A stretch of 64,000 nucleotides of DNA, taken from contig CAZZBB010000046.1 of the NCBI GenBank assembly GCA_964652195.1, positions 1 to 64,000 of the forward strand. Reading direction: 5' to 3'. This DNA is from MSPOR6 sp964652195. GTDB taxonomy: Bacteria > Poribacteria > WGA-4E > WGA-3G. A program made the translations under genes and the position numbers. Position 1 is the first letter of the stretch. Each line of letters opens with the position of its first letter. The notes under the pieces were generated by a model. It was given only the letters and a program-made list of their open reading frames with translations, had not been told where the DNA came from and did not search any database. Below, one piece after another: positions 26,746 through 35,670 of this stretch.

Positions 26746-28488
26746 TTGAACTTACGGGAACATACAAGACAATTACTCTCAACAGAAAGGTATGTTGATT
26801 CTTATACCAATGATATAAATAAATTCAGAAAAGCAAACCGATTTGCCCTTGTGTATCCCAGTACTTATCAACTCGGTATGTCAAGCCTTGGTATACAAGT
26901 TATTCATGCCACATTAAATAATCGTAGTGATACTTCATGTGAACGCGTCTTTATACCTGGACCTAAATATGTTCAGGAACTCATTAATAAAAAATCTCCA
27001 CTTTTTTCATTAGAAACACAAACTCCACTCCACGAATTTGATATTGTTGGATTCTCTGTCTCGTTTGAATCCGATTATATCAATATACCTCGAGCTTTAG
27101 AATTAGGTAACATACATCCATTAGCACTTAATCGTACAGCATGGGATCCGATTGTTGTTGCAGGCGGTATCAATATATCCTATAACCCCGAACCTATTGC
27201 TGATTTCATTGATGTGTTTGTTGTTGGTGAAGCTGAAGAAATAATTCATAATTTCATGGGACACTTCCACCAATGGAAGCTATCTAACGGAACAAAGGAT
27301 GAGTTATTGAGAACTTTGGGTACTCAACCTGGTTTATATGTCCCCAGTTTCCATAATGTTTCATATAATCAAGATGGTACGGTAAAGAATGTCGATACAG
27401 AGTCAGGTTATCCAGAAAAGATTACTTCAGCAGCTGTCCCTATACTTGATAATGTTGAAACATGCACAAAAATACATACACCTAATACAGAGTTTTCCAA
27501 TGCACATTTAATAGAGATCGTACGCGGATGTGGTAGACAATGTCGATTCTGTGTGGCTGATTATGCACGAAGATGGCCGAGACACCGATCAGTTGAAAAC
27601 ACACTTGAACTTGCTGAAAAAGCTCGTGGAATTACAGATAGAATCGGTTTAGTTGGTGCATCAATATCAGACCACCCCCACATTAATGAAATCGCAACCG
27701 GTTTAGTTAAAAAAGGATTTCGGATTTCATGCGCCTCTCTTAGAGCAGAGACAGTTGAATCCCCATTATTGGATGCCTTGGCTGATAGTGATCAAGGTAC
27801 AATTACTATTGCACCAGAAGTTGCAACTGAAAAACTTCAAAAGGTAGTTAATAAAGGTATTCCACGGGAACGACTCTACTATATTTTTGAGGAAGCCTTA
27901 AAACGGGATATTCTTAATCTCCGACTGTATTTTCTTATAGGTGTACCCTATGAAACTCCTGAAGATGTTACTGCCATTGCAGATATGGCAAAGGAGATGC
28001 GTACAATACTTTTACCTCATGCAAAACGTACTGGCAAAATTGGGCGCATCAGTTTTACTATTTCACCTATGGTACCAAAACCACATACACCATTTCAATG
28101 GGTTCCAATGGAGCCACCCAAAACAATAGCCAAAAAACTGGACTATTTAAAACGTGAAATTAATCGACTCGGAAGTATTAAGGTTTCATCAGCAAGCGCA
28201 CGTTTAGCACACCAAGAAGCTGTTTTTGCTCGTGGTGATCGCAGACTTGGTAAAGTAATTTATGAACTTGCACAAGGCAACACATGGAATAACGCATTCC
28301 GAATACATGGTTTAGCTCCAGATTTCTATGCATTACGTCAACGTGAATTTAATGAGATTAACCCATGGGATCATCTTGATTTAAACGTTAAACCACAATT
28401 CCTGCAACTTGAACATAACAAATACGAAAAAGGTTTTATGACCGGTCCGTGTGACACAAGTGTATGCAAAAAATGTGGTGCATGTTAA
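26746..28488 (+). CDS. B12-binding-domain radical SAM protein (TIGR03960-like)
   Basis: A 580 aa radical SAM protein whose N-terminal part (about 30-200) resembles a B12-binding-type Rossmann domain: FALVYPSTYQLGMSSLGIQ, then IVGFSVSFESDY and VVAGGINISYNPEPIADFID. The radical SAM cluster motif is RGCGRQCRFC at about 259-268 (Cx3Cx2C). It ends with a cysteine group GPCDTSVCKKCGAC, a possible extra metal site. The architecture matches the TIGR03960 family, often encoded near ribosomal protein L21 and RNase G and of unknown function. Here its neighbour is ftsZ. The start is TTG with GAGGG at 6 bases. Confidence 0.87.
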   Translation: MNLREHTRQLLSTERYVDSYTNDINKFRKANRFALVYPSTYQLGMSSLGIQVIHATLNNRSDTSCERVFIPGPKYVQELINKKSPLFSLETQTPLHEFDIVGFSVSFESDYINIPRALELGNIHPLALNRTAWDPIVVAGGINISYNPEPIADFIDVFVVGEAEEIIHNFMGHFHQWKLSNGTKDELLRTLGTQPGLYVPSFHNVSYNQDGTVKNVDTESGYPEKITSAAVPILDNVETCTKIHTPNTEFSNAHLIEIVRGCGRQCRFCVADYARRWPRHRSVENTLELAEKARGITDRIGLVGASISDHPHINEIATGLVKKGFRISCASLRAETVESPLLDALADSDQGTITIAPEVATEKLQKVVNKGIPRERLYYIFEEALKRDILNLRLYFLIGVPYETPEDVTAIADMAKEMRTILLPHAKRTGKIGRISFTISPMVPKPHTPFQWVPMEPPKTIAKKLDYLKREINRLGSIKVSSASARLAHQEAVFARGDRRLGKVIYELAQGNTWNNAFRIHGLAPDFYALRQREFNEINPWDHLDLNVKPQFLQLEHNKYEKGFMTGPCDTSVCKKCGAC

Positions 28489-28571
28489 TTACTGAATGTA
28501 TTAAACAACAAAGAGAATATCATTTTACTCTTATTAGTCAGTGTATTGACTCAATTGAAGGGGAATAAGCA

Positions 28572-29348
28572 ATGTTAAAACTTATAAAATTACCAACGCT
28601 ACTACTTCTAACATTATTTTTTATTACCATCACCTCTATTTCCTATGCTGGTTTAGACGACAAATCGCTTGTATTATATCTATCCTTTGATGAAGGAGCA
28701 GGAAACACAGCCAAAGACGGTTCTGTGTACGGACATGACGGGGAACTAATGAAAGGCCCAAAATGGGTAGATGGAAAAAGTGATAAAGCAATAGAATTTG
28801 ATGGTACAAAATCACAATATGTTATAGTTCCTATCAATGATACCTTACAATTAAGAGAACAGTTTTCCGTTGCATTTTGGGTCAAACGTGGTAACACACA
28901 GATCCGTGCTTGGAACTATATGGTTGCCGGAGGATCTCTCAAATGGGCAGTCATTTTTAATAAAGATAACCAAAAAACTTTCGTTTACACAAATGGAGGC
29001 GGTTGGGGTCTTAGAGGTCAAACCGATGGTGCTCAACCTGAGGATTGGGTACATATCACTTTAACACATGACACGAAATCTGCGGTAAACATCTATTACG
29101 ATGGCGAAAGGGCCGGTGGTGGAGGAAAACCACCTACTGTTGCTGAGATCGATGGTTCTGTTATGGTAGGTGCAAGACATCCCGGTCAAGAATTCTTCAC
29201 TGGGGTGATTGACGAGGTGTATCTCTTTAATCGTATTATTACAGTAGATGAGATCAACACTATCAAAGATGGTGGTTTTACGCCAGTAAAGCCAGCAGAT
29301 AAATTAACTACCACATGGGGTGTCATTAAGGCTAATCGCCACTGGTAA
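28572..29348 (+). CDS. Secreted LamG-domain protein
   Basis: A 258 aa protein with a signal peptide (about 1-26, ending SISYA) and one laminin-G/concanavalin A-like jellyroll domain (about 31-235): LVLYLSFDEGAGNTAKDGSVYGHDG, FSVAFWVKRG, WVHITLTHD and FFTGVIDEVYLFNRIIT mark the fold. Such domains bind carbohydrates or other surface ligands. The C-terminal tail KLTTTWGVIKANRHW follows a short linker; from memory similar TTWGxIK tails end many LamG proteins of Poribacteria. AGGGGAATA precedes the ATG. Ligand unknown. Confidence 0.85.
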   Translation: MLKLIKLPTLLLLTLFFITITSISYAGLDDKSLVLYLSFDEGAGNTAKDGSVYGHDGELMKGPKWVDGKSDKAIEFDGTKSQYVIVPINDTLQLREQFSVAFWVKRGNTQIRAWNYMVAGGSLKWAVIFNKDNQKTFVYTNGGGWGLRGQTDGAQPEDWVHITLTHDTKSAVNIYYDGERAGGGGKPPTVAEIDGSVMVGARHPGQEFFTGVIDEVYLFNRIITVDEINTIKDGGFTPVKPADKLTTTWGVIKANRHW

Positions 29349-29356
29349 GATCATTC

Positions 29357-29384
29357 TCAAGGGCAGCTACATAGCTGCCCTTGA
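29357..29384 (+). terminator. Stem-loop terminator candidate after LamG gene
   Basis: TCAAGGGCAGCTA pairs with TAGCTGCCCTTGA (29357-29369 and 29372-29384), a 13 bp GC-containing stem 8 bases after the stop. The following tract is AATTTACT, a poor U-run, so termination may be partial. Confidence 0.6.
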
Positions 29385-29494
29385 ATTTACTAAATTCCAT
29401 TGATTATCTATTATTAATTCCTTGAAAACCTGAAGTATCATCAAATACGTACTCACCTATCTTAGATCCAGAATTCTCCAATTTACAAAGACAA

Positions 29495-30766
29495 ATGCGT
29501 ATATTTAAAAATGCTACATTACTTCTTATATGTGGTGTAATATGCAATTTCTCCTATGCCGACCAAGTTAATGAATTTTACCAAAGTGGCAAGACATATT
29601 TGGATGCCGGACGATATCATAAAGCTTTAGATGAATTTAATAAAGCAATTGCCTCCACAGATACACAAACAAGTCCTGAGCTAATCTCTGGGATTCATTA
29701 CAATATTGGATTAGTTCATTTCCATTTGGAAGAATTTGAGAATGCAGTCTCAGAATATAATAAAGCAATTGATATCAAGAGTGATTCTCCTGTTTATTAC
29801 AACGCTTTGGGTATAGTTTATTCCGAACTTAAACAATACAAAAAAGCATTAGATATATATCGCAAAATAATCAAACATTCACCCAAAACCGCTGAACCCT
29901 TCTTTAATATTGGCTTAGTTCATTACAATCAAGGGGATTTCTCCTCTGCAATTGATGCCTTCAAACAGGCAATTAGTGTAAATAATAAATGGACAGATGC
30001 CTATATCGGACTTGGTGATATCTATCTTAAACAAGGACAACTCTCTCAATCAGAGCAAAAATATAAAAATGCCTTACAAGTCAAGTCCGATAGTATTGGT
30101 GCATTGATGGGTTTAGGTAAAGTATACTTGAGACAAGGGGATACAGATAAGGCAAGACCTGTTTTAGAACAAGTAATTAAAATTCAAAAAGACTATACAG
30201 AGGCACATTTCCAAATTGCACAACTTTATATTAAGAATGGAGAGAAGGATAAAGCCGAATCAACAATGGCATACTTCAGGATTCTAAGGGATACAGATCC
30301 GCTTCTGGTAAAAGCACAAAAATGGGTAAAAATTCATCCTGATGATTCAAAAGGCTATAATAATTTGGGTATTCTTTTCCTCACCCGTAGATGTTTTGAG
30401 AAGGCAATTCAAAACTATAAAAAAGCCATCGTCCTATCTCCCACATTAGCGTCAGCGCATTATAACTTGGGACATGCATACCATAAACAAGGAAAAAGAA
30501 AACTTGCAATTGATGCCTACCAACTTGCCATTGAGAACGATTCTGAACTTGCTATTGCACATAATAATCTGGCTGTCTGCTATTCTGAATTAAATACACA
30601 TCTAAACAAAGCACTGTCCCATGCACTAATTGCAACGAAGAAAATACCAACAAATCCCAATTACTGGGATACACTGGCAACTATCTATACACAACTTGGT
30701 TCGATACAAGAAGCTCAACAAGCTCGCGCAAAACAGACTTCCCTCCTAATGCAATCACAAAAATGA
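29495..30766 (+). CDS. Secreted tetratricopeptide-repeat protein
   Basis: A 423 aa protein with a signal peptide (about 1-22, ending FSYA) and around ten TPR units covering residues about 25-410; typical helices include SGIHYNIGLVHFHLEEFENA, PVYYNALGIVYSELKQYKKA and ASAHYNLGHAYHKQGKRKLA. TPR arrays serve as protein-binding scaffolds. Its TGA overlaps the ATG of the FG-GAP/ASPIC gene (ATGA), so the pair is probably co-translated and works together in the periplasm or at the cell surface. The ligand is unknown. Confidence 0.88.
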   Translation: MRIFKNATLLLICGVICNFSYADQVNEFYQSGKTYLDAGRYHKALDEFNKAIASTDTQTSPELISGIHYNIGLVHFHLEEFENAVSEYNKAIDIKSDSPVYYNALGIVYSELKQYKKALDIYRKIIKHSPKTAEPFFNIGLVHYNQGDFSSAIDAFKQAISVNNKWTDAYIGLGDIYLKQGQLSQSEQKYKNALQVKSDSIGALMGLGKVYLRQGDTDKARPVLEQVIKIQKDYTEAHFQIAQLYIKNGEKDKAESTMAYFRILRDTDPLLVKAQKWVKIHPDDSKGYNNLGILFLTRRCFEKAIQNYKKAIVLSPTLASAHYNLGHAYHKQGKRKLAIDAYQLAIENDSELAIAHNNLAVCYSELNTHLNKALSHALIATKKIPTNPNYWDTLATIYTQLGSIQEAQQARAKQTSLLMQSQK

Positions 30767-32457
30767 GATGTTTCGGATATATTTTATTCTGTCTTGTTGT
30801 CATGAATCCTATCCTTCATTCTGAAGTAAAATTTGCTGATGTTACAAAAAAGGCAGGTATCAACTTTAGTCATTTTGATGGTCGAACAGGTGAGAAATAC
30901 CTGATAGAAACATTGGGGTCTGGAGCACTGTTTCTTGACTATGATAATGATTCTTATCTTGATCTGTATGTAATTAACGCTACAGATATCCCACCAAATT
31001 CTCCACCATTAGAAAACAGTTCACGCAATAATCATCTGCCAATTAATTCATTGTATCGTAACAATGGTGATGGTACATTCACTGATAAGACTGTGGAAGC
31101 AGGAATTGGAGATCTTGGGTATGGTGTTGGTTGTGCAGCTGCAGACATAAATAACGATGGTTTAATTGACATCTTTATAACAAATTTTGGAATGAACAGG
31201 CTTTATCTCAATAATGTAAATAGAGTTTTTACTGATGTAACTAAAAAAGCCGGGGTTGGGGATAAACGTTGGGGAACTGGTTGTGCTTTTCTTGATTATA
31301 ATTTAGATGGTTATGTTGATTTATATGTTGTGAACTATATGGAATATTCTGTTGAAAATGACCGTGGCTGGGAATCACGTGGTAGACGAATATACTGTAG
31401 TCCAGTTGATCAACTGGATAGAACACAATTTCAGAGTGAACCAGATATTCTCTATAGAAATAATGGAGACGGAACATTCACTGATACAACAAAAGATGCT
31501 GGTATACTACATCGATCACTTGGACTTGCAGTAGCCGTTGGGGATTATAATAATGATGGCTATCCAGATATACACATAGCTAACGATATGGAACCAGATA
31601 TACTGTATCAGAACAACAGAGATGAAACATTCACTGATATAACAGATTTCACAGGGGCAGGATACGATAATAGTGGTATCCCAGGAAGTGGTATGGGAAG
31701 TGCCTTTGGGGATTATAATAATGACGGATTCCTTGATTTACTTGTAAGTAATGCTCCAACACAACCCGTAATCTTATTTAGGAATGAAGAGGCACAGTTT
31801 TTTCAGGACATTTCATTTCCATCTGGAATCGGTGCTATAACACTCCCTTATTTTAAATGGGCAGTAGAGTTTATCGACTTCAATAACGATGGTTTATTAG
31901 ATATCTATGTTTGTAACGGACATCTACAGGATAACATACATCAGTTTTCCGATGACACATATCCTCAAGTAGATCTTCTTTTTCTAAACAATTATCAAGA
32001 TGGAAAATATACCTTTCAAGATATCTCACAGAAAACGGAATTGGTTCGTGTAACGAATACAGTTGGACGGGCAGCAGTTTTTGGTGATTATGATAATGAT
32101 GGGGATATTGATGTATTTCTCAATCAGTCAAATCAACCTGCAAGATTTCTACGAAATGATGGTGGTAATTCACAGAATTGGATTAAGATAAATGCTATCG
32201 GAACAAAGAGTAATACCTCTGCTATAGGTACAAAAATATATGTGAAGGCAGGAAAATTGTCGTTGTATAGAGAAATTCATAGTGGTTCAAGTTATTTATC
32301 TCAAAACGATCTTAGATCACATTTTGGCTTAGGTAAGAACACTTCTATCGAAACTCTTGAGTTACAATGGTCTACTGGTAGAAAAGACATATATAAGAAT
32401 TTACATGTTAATCAAATACTTACCATAAAAGAGGGATATGGAATATTTGAACCATAG
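30763..32457 (+). CDS. Secreted FG-GAP/VCBS-repeat protein with ASPIC/UnbV domain
   Basis: A 564 aa protein with an N-terminal signal peptide (about 1-20), a beta-propeller built from repeated calcium-binding loops (LDYDNDSYLDLYV, DINNDGLIDIFI, DYNNDGYPDIHI, DYDNDGDIDVFL and others), and a C-terminal ASPIC/UnbV domain (about 475-560: GTKIYVKAGKLSLYREI, SHFGLG, LQWSTGRKD). This resembles the CRTAC1/UnbV family of surface or secreted proteins. Calcium binding is inferred from the DxDxDG-type loops. It is coupled to the TPR gene by a 4-base overlap. Its function in bacteria is not established. Confidence 0.9.
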   Translation: MRCFGYILFCLVVMNPILHSEVKFADVTKKAGINFSHFDGRTGEKYLIETLGSGALFLDYDNDSYLDLYVINATDIPPNSPPLENSSRNNHLPINSLYRNNGDGTFTDKTVEAGIGDLGYGVGCAAADINNDGLIDIFITNFGMNRLYLNNVNRVFTDVTKKAGVGDKRWGTGCAFLDYNLDGYVDLYVVNYMEYSVENDRGWESRGRRIYCSPVDQLDRTQFQSEPDILYRNNGDGTFTDTTKDAGILHRSLGLAVAVGDYNNDGYPDIHIANDMEPDILYQNNRDETFTDITDFTGAGYDNSGIPGSGMGSAFGDYNNDGFLDLLVSNAPTQPVILFRNEEAQFFQDISFPSGIGAITLPYFKWAVEFIDFNNDGLLDIYVCNGHLQDNIHQFSDDTYPQVDLLFLNNYQDGKYTFQDISQKTELVRVTNTVGRAAVFGDYDNDGDIDVFLNQSNQPARFLRNDGGNSQNWIKINAIGTKSNTSAIGTKIYVKAGKLSLYREIHSGSSYLSQNDLRSHFGLGKNTSIETLELQWSTGRKDIYKNLHVNQILTIKEGYGIFEP

Positions 32458-32541
32458 TGAATTAACTGATACCTTACATTACAATATATCTCACCGAACT
32501 TGTTTAGAATGACTTAGTATTTCATACTAAAATTGAAATAC

Positions 32542-32570
32542 TTGACAGACTTTCAGATATAGACTATGAT
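32542..32570 (+). promoter_or_regulatory. Sigma-70 promoter candidate for the PhyH gene
   Basis: TTGACA (32542-32547, exact), 17-base spacer, TATGAT (32565-32570, 5 of 6). Start would be near 32577, 65 bases before the ATG at 32642. Confidence 0.6.
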
Positions 32571-32641
32571 ACCATTACTTCTTCACAGGATTACATTATA
32601 ACAATTTATCCTTCCTGTAGTAGTATTACAAAGGATTGAAA

Positions 32642-33457
32642 ATGCCAATAACAGATGCAATGCCAGAACTCAAGAGAGAACTGAAATTCTTTCCTGTAGA
32701 AAATGACAACCCTTCCACCCTAACATCTGAACAGATTCAACAATTCAATAAAGACGGCTATATCTGTCCTCTTGATGTATTCACGGAAAATGAAATATCT
32801 CAACATCGAGAATACTTCAACGAACTTATGAACAAAGTTCTTGCTGAGGGAGGTAATAGTTACTCTATTAATGGTTGGCATACACGAAGTGCCGGTATTC
32901 ATGATCTTGTAACAGAGGAAAGAATATCAGATTACGTTCAAGATTTACTTGGTAAAGACCTAATCTGTTGGGGTACACATTACTTTTGTAAGCTGCCTGG
33001 AGAGGAAAAACAGGTCAGTTGGCATCAAGATGCTTCCTACTGGCCTTTGTCACCCAGTAAAACTGTAACCGTATGGTTAGCAATAGATGATGCTTCAGTT
33101 GAAAATGGTGCAATGACTGTCATTCCAAAATCACATTTGCATGGACAAATTGCATTTGAACGGAGTACTGCAGAAGAGAAAAATGTGTTAGGACAAACTG
33201 TAATTGCCCCAGAACAATATGGTGGCACTCCTGTTCCTTTTGAAATGAAAGCAGGACAACTCTCACTTCATTCAGATTTATTACTTCATGGTTCGGAACC
33301 AAACACATCTGACCGACGACGATGCGGATTGACAATGCGATTCGTTCCACCTGAAGTAAAAGCTGCCAATAACTGGAACCAACGTGCAATTATCACACGA
33401 GGAGATGATCAAAGTGGACATTGGGTTCACAATCCTCGACCAACTGAAGTTAAATGA
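32642..33457 (+). CDS. Phytanoyl-CoA dioxygenase (PhyH) family protein
   Basis: A 271 aa Fe(II)/2-oxoglutarate oxygenase of the PhyH family. The metal triad is visible: His and Asp in WHQDASYW and the distal His in LLLHGSEPN, with the 2-oxoglutarate-binding Arg in RRRCGLTMRF. EPGE-type and WLAIDDA segments are also typical. PhyH proteins hydroxylate small molecules, from fatty acyl-CoAs to natural products; the substrate here is unknown. AGGA lies 6 bases before the ATG at 32642; an in-frame TTG two codons earlier is less likely. It has its own promoter candidate. Confidence 0.9.
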   Translation: MPITDAMPELKRELKFFPVENDNPSTLTSEQIQQFNKDGYICPLDVFTENEISQHREYFNELMNKVLAEGGNSYSINGWHTRSAGIHDLVTEERISDYVQDLLGKDLICWGTHYFCKLPGEEKQVSWHQDASYWPLSPSKTVTVWLAIDDASVENGAMTVIPKSHLHGQIAFERSTAEEKNVLGQTVIAPEQYGGTPVPFEMKAGQLSLHSDLLLHGSEPNTSDRRRCGLTMRFVPPEVKAANNWNQRAIITRGDDQSGHWVHNPRPTEVK

Positions 33458-33553
33458 ACTAACTATATTGGATTGAAATCATAAACAGTATTATTCTTTT
33501 CAATCGGGATTATACATCATTAAAATGCTCTCCTATTTCCATCACGTGAATTA

Positions 33554-34810
33554 ATGCTACCAAGAAGAATTCTCTTCGCTGCCTTTGCGATTTCTGCTTC
33601 AGCAAGTTTTCTCCTATGTGGGTATGAGTTTATCCGGGCAGTTTCGACATCTCTATATGTAACTTACTATACTGCTGATAACTTACCATGGGTTTGGATT
33701 GCTGTTTTCCCAAGTGTATTGCTATTTATCTATTTTTATGGTCGCCTACTTTCAACATTTGGCGCAACTCGGGCTTTGGCAATAACATCTCTTTTTTCAA
33801 GTTGTTTAATTTTTGTATGTTTCTTAGCCTTAACGATGGGCATTCGTTTTGCTGCTGCTGTCATATATGTCTTTCGTGAAGCATATATCGTAATACTTGT
33901 TGAACAAATTTGGTCATTTGTAAACAGTACATTAACCTCTAAACAAGCAAAGACGATTAACGGTCCGTTCTGTGCTGTCGCATCAACAGGATCTATTGTA
34001 GGTGGAGTTCTGGTAGGAATGTTTGCAGTATCAATAGGATCAATTAACTTACTACTTGGCAGTGTTATATCATTAATACCAACGGCATTTTTTGCTGTGA
34101 TTGCATATGGACTTGCTGGGGAACCAAAACCTACAGAGATAGAAGCAGGAGGAAAATTAGGACATCTCGGGGTTAGAACACTGTTTAGGTCAAAATACTT
34201 GCTGATGGTAGCAATATTAATTATTAGTACCCAAGTCATTTCTACTGTTCTTGATCTACGCTTCAACAGATTTGTTGAGGCAGAAATCACGGAAACTGAT
34301 TCAAGGACTTCATATTACGGAATTTTCTACGCAAGGCTTGCTGCAATTTCTGCAATATTACAATTAGTTGTTGTTCCTTTTGCCCTTCGGTTAGTATCAA
34401 TCAAAATCGTACATATTTTTATCCCAGCAATTCATCTACTAAATGGACTAATTCTATCTATTACACCTACACTTCAAACTGGTGCCAGGGCATTTCTGTC
34501 CTTCAAAGCATTAGATTATTCACTCTTTCGGGCAGGAAAGGAACTCTTCTATATGCCCTTGTCTTATGACGAAAGATATCGTTGTAAACAAATCATTGAT
34601 TCATTTGGATATCGATCAGCTAAGAGTGGTACTGCCGGTATTCTTAAACTTGTGGGCTTGTTAGTCAAAACAATACCTGGAATTGCTCTATCAATAACTG
34701 CTATGGTCATTTCATGCTTTTGGGGTGTTCTTGTTTCCAGTATATCATCACAATATATTAAGCTTGAAAAAACAGTTAAAACGGTTGACAATAGAGATAC
34801 TAATATGTAA
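33554..34810 (+). CDS. Npt/ATP-ADP-translocase-like (MFS-type) transporter
   Basis: A 418 aa membrane protein with about ten to twelve helices. The segment YEFIRAVSTSLYVTYYTADN followed by LPWVWIAVFPSVLLFIYFYG, and FREAYIVILVEQIWSFVNS then SKQAKTINGPFCAVASTGSIVGG, resemble the Npt1/Npt2 nucleotide-transporter-like branch of the MFS superfamily. True ATP/ADP exchange is known mostly in intracellular bacteria; many relatives in free-living bacteria have other or unknown substrates. The transported substrate therefore cannot be assigned. It lies 40 bases upstream of a lipoprotein gene in the same direction. Confidence 0.75.
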   Translation: MLPRRILFAAFAISASASFLLCGYEFIRAVSTSLYVTYYTADNLPWVWIAVFPSVLLFIYFYGRLLSTFGATRALAITSLFSSCLIFVCFLALTMGIRFAAAVIYVFREAYIVILVEQIWSFVNSTLTSKQAKTINGPFCAVASTGSIVGGVLVGMFAVSIGSINLLLGSVISLIPTAFFAVIAYGLAGEPKPTEIEAGGKLGHLGVRTLFRSKYLLMVAILIISTQVISTVLDLRFNRFVEAEITETDSRTSYYGIFYARLAAISAILQLVVVPFALRLVSIKIVHIFIPAIHLLNGLILSITPTLQTGARAFLSFKALDYSLFRAGKELFYMPLSYDERYRCKQIIDSFGYRSAKSGTAGILKLVGLLVKTIPGIALSITAMVISCFWGVLVSSISSQYIKLEKTVKTVDNRDTNM

Positions 34811-34849
34811 AATACATGTAATCTATGACGCTTATTGGAGGAGAAGACT

Positions 34850-35608
34850 GTGAAAAATGCCAATTGTTCATATATTCTGAAACTGGTATTCAATTCTGGA
34901 ATTATAATATTTTTTCTTGGATTGATAGTCGGGTGTACCATGACTCCCCAACCCACTATTGATGTCTTCATTGAACCTGTTGAAAGTTCCACTCACACAT
35001 CCATGAATCCTGAAACAGGAGCTGTAACTATAGTACAACAAGGTGTGGCTGTTACGATTAGACCACTTGACGAAGTAGAATTGTTTTCATTAACTGATAA
35101 CCCACGTATTAATCCGTTTATAATTGTTGAAAATAATGGAAACGTAACCCCAATTTACACAGTTTTTGAATTAGTAGTTCATAATCTTGAATCTTCTCGT
35201 GTCTTAGTTGATGAATCTGCGTTACTAATTGATCATGGTGGTGCTCAATACGCGAATCTACCGTATGACTACTTTAAGGATCTATATCAGAATATAGATG
35301 ACAATGGACAAACAGTCTTCCCACCAAGTCACCATCCCTATGTCCGAAGAAATTATCCCTACTATCAGACTTATTTAGATTTGGAGGCTTTGAAAGATGG
35401 ACATGCCATAGTTGCTGACAGTCTTTTTGAAAGTGGAAAGTTATTTCACGGGGCTAAACGTAGTGGATATATAGTTTTTGATAAATTAGGTCTTGACACA
35501 ACAGATATGCGAATAATAATACCTCAAGTTCGAATTGTTGTCTCAGAAAATAAACAAGAAAAACTAAAGTTCAAATTTGATTTTAAACAAGTTGTTGCTG
35601 AGAAGTAA
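34850..35608 (+). CDS. Lipoprotein of unknown function
   Basis: A 252 aa protein starting at GTG 34850, placed 5 bases after GGAGGAGAAG. The N-terminus has a basic/hydrophobic signal and a lipobox, IVGC, with the lipidated Cys at residue 29. The mature part is mostly beta-strand-like (VAVTIRPLDEVELFSLT, VYTVFELVVHNLESSRVLVDESALL, IVFDKLGLDTTDMRIIIPQVRIV), resembling a small Ig-like sandwich. I do not recognise the family. It follows the Npt-like transporter and precedes livJ in the same direction. Confidence 0.75.
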   Translation: MKNANCSYILKLVFNSGIIIFFLGLIVGCTMTPQPTIDVFIEPVESSTHTSMNPETGAVTIVQQGVAVTIRPLDEVELFSLTDNPRINPFIIVENNGNVTPIYTVFELVVHNLESSRVLVDESALLIDHGGAQYANLPYDYFKDLYQNIDDNGQTVFPPSHHPYVRRNYPYYQTYLDLEALKDGHAIVADSLFESGKLFHGAKRSGYIVFDKLGLDTTDMRIIIPQVRIVVSENKQEKLKFKFDFKQVVAEK

Positions 35609-35670
35609 GAAATCATACATTTTTATTTTTGCAACAATATCGTCACTGTAGTATTAAGGAGTAAGTATTC

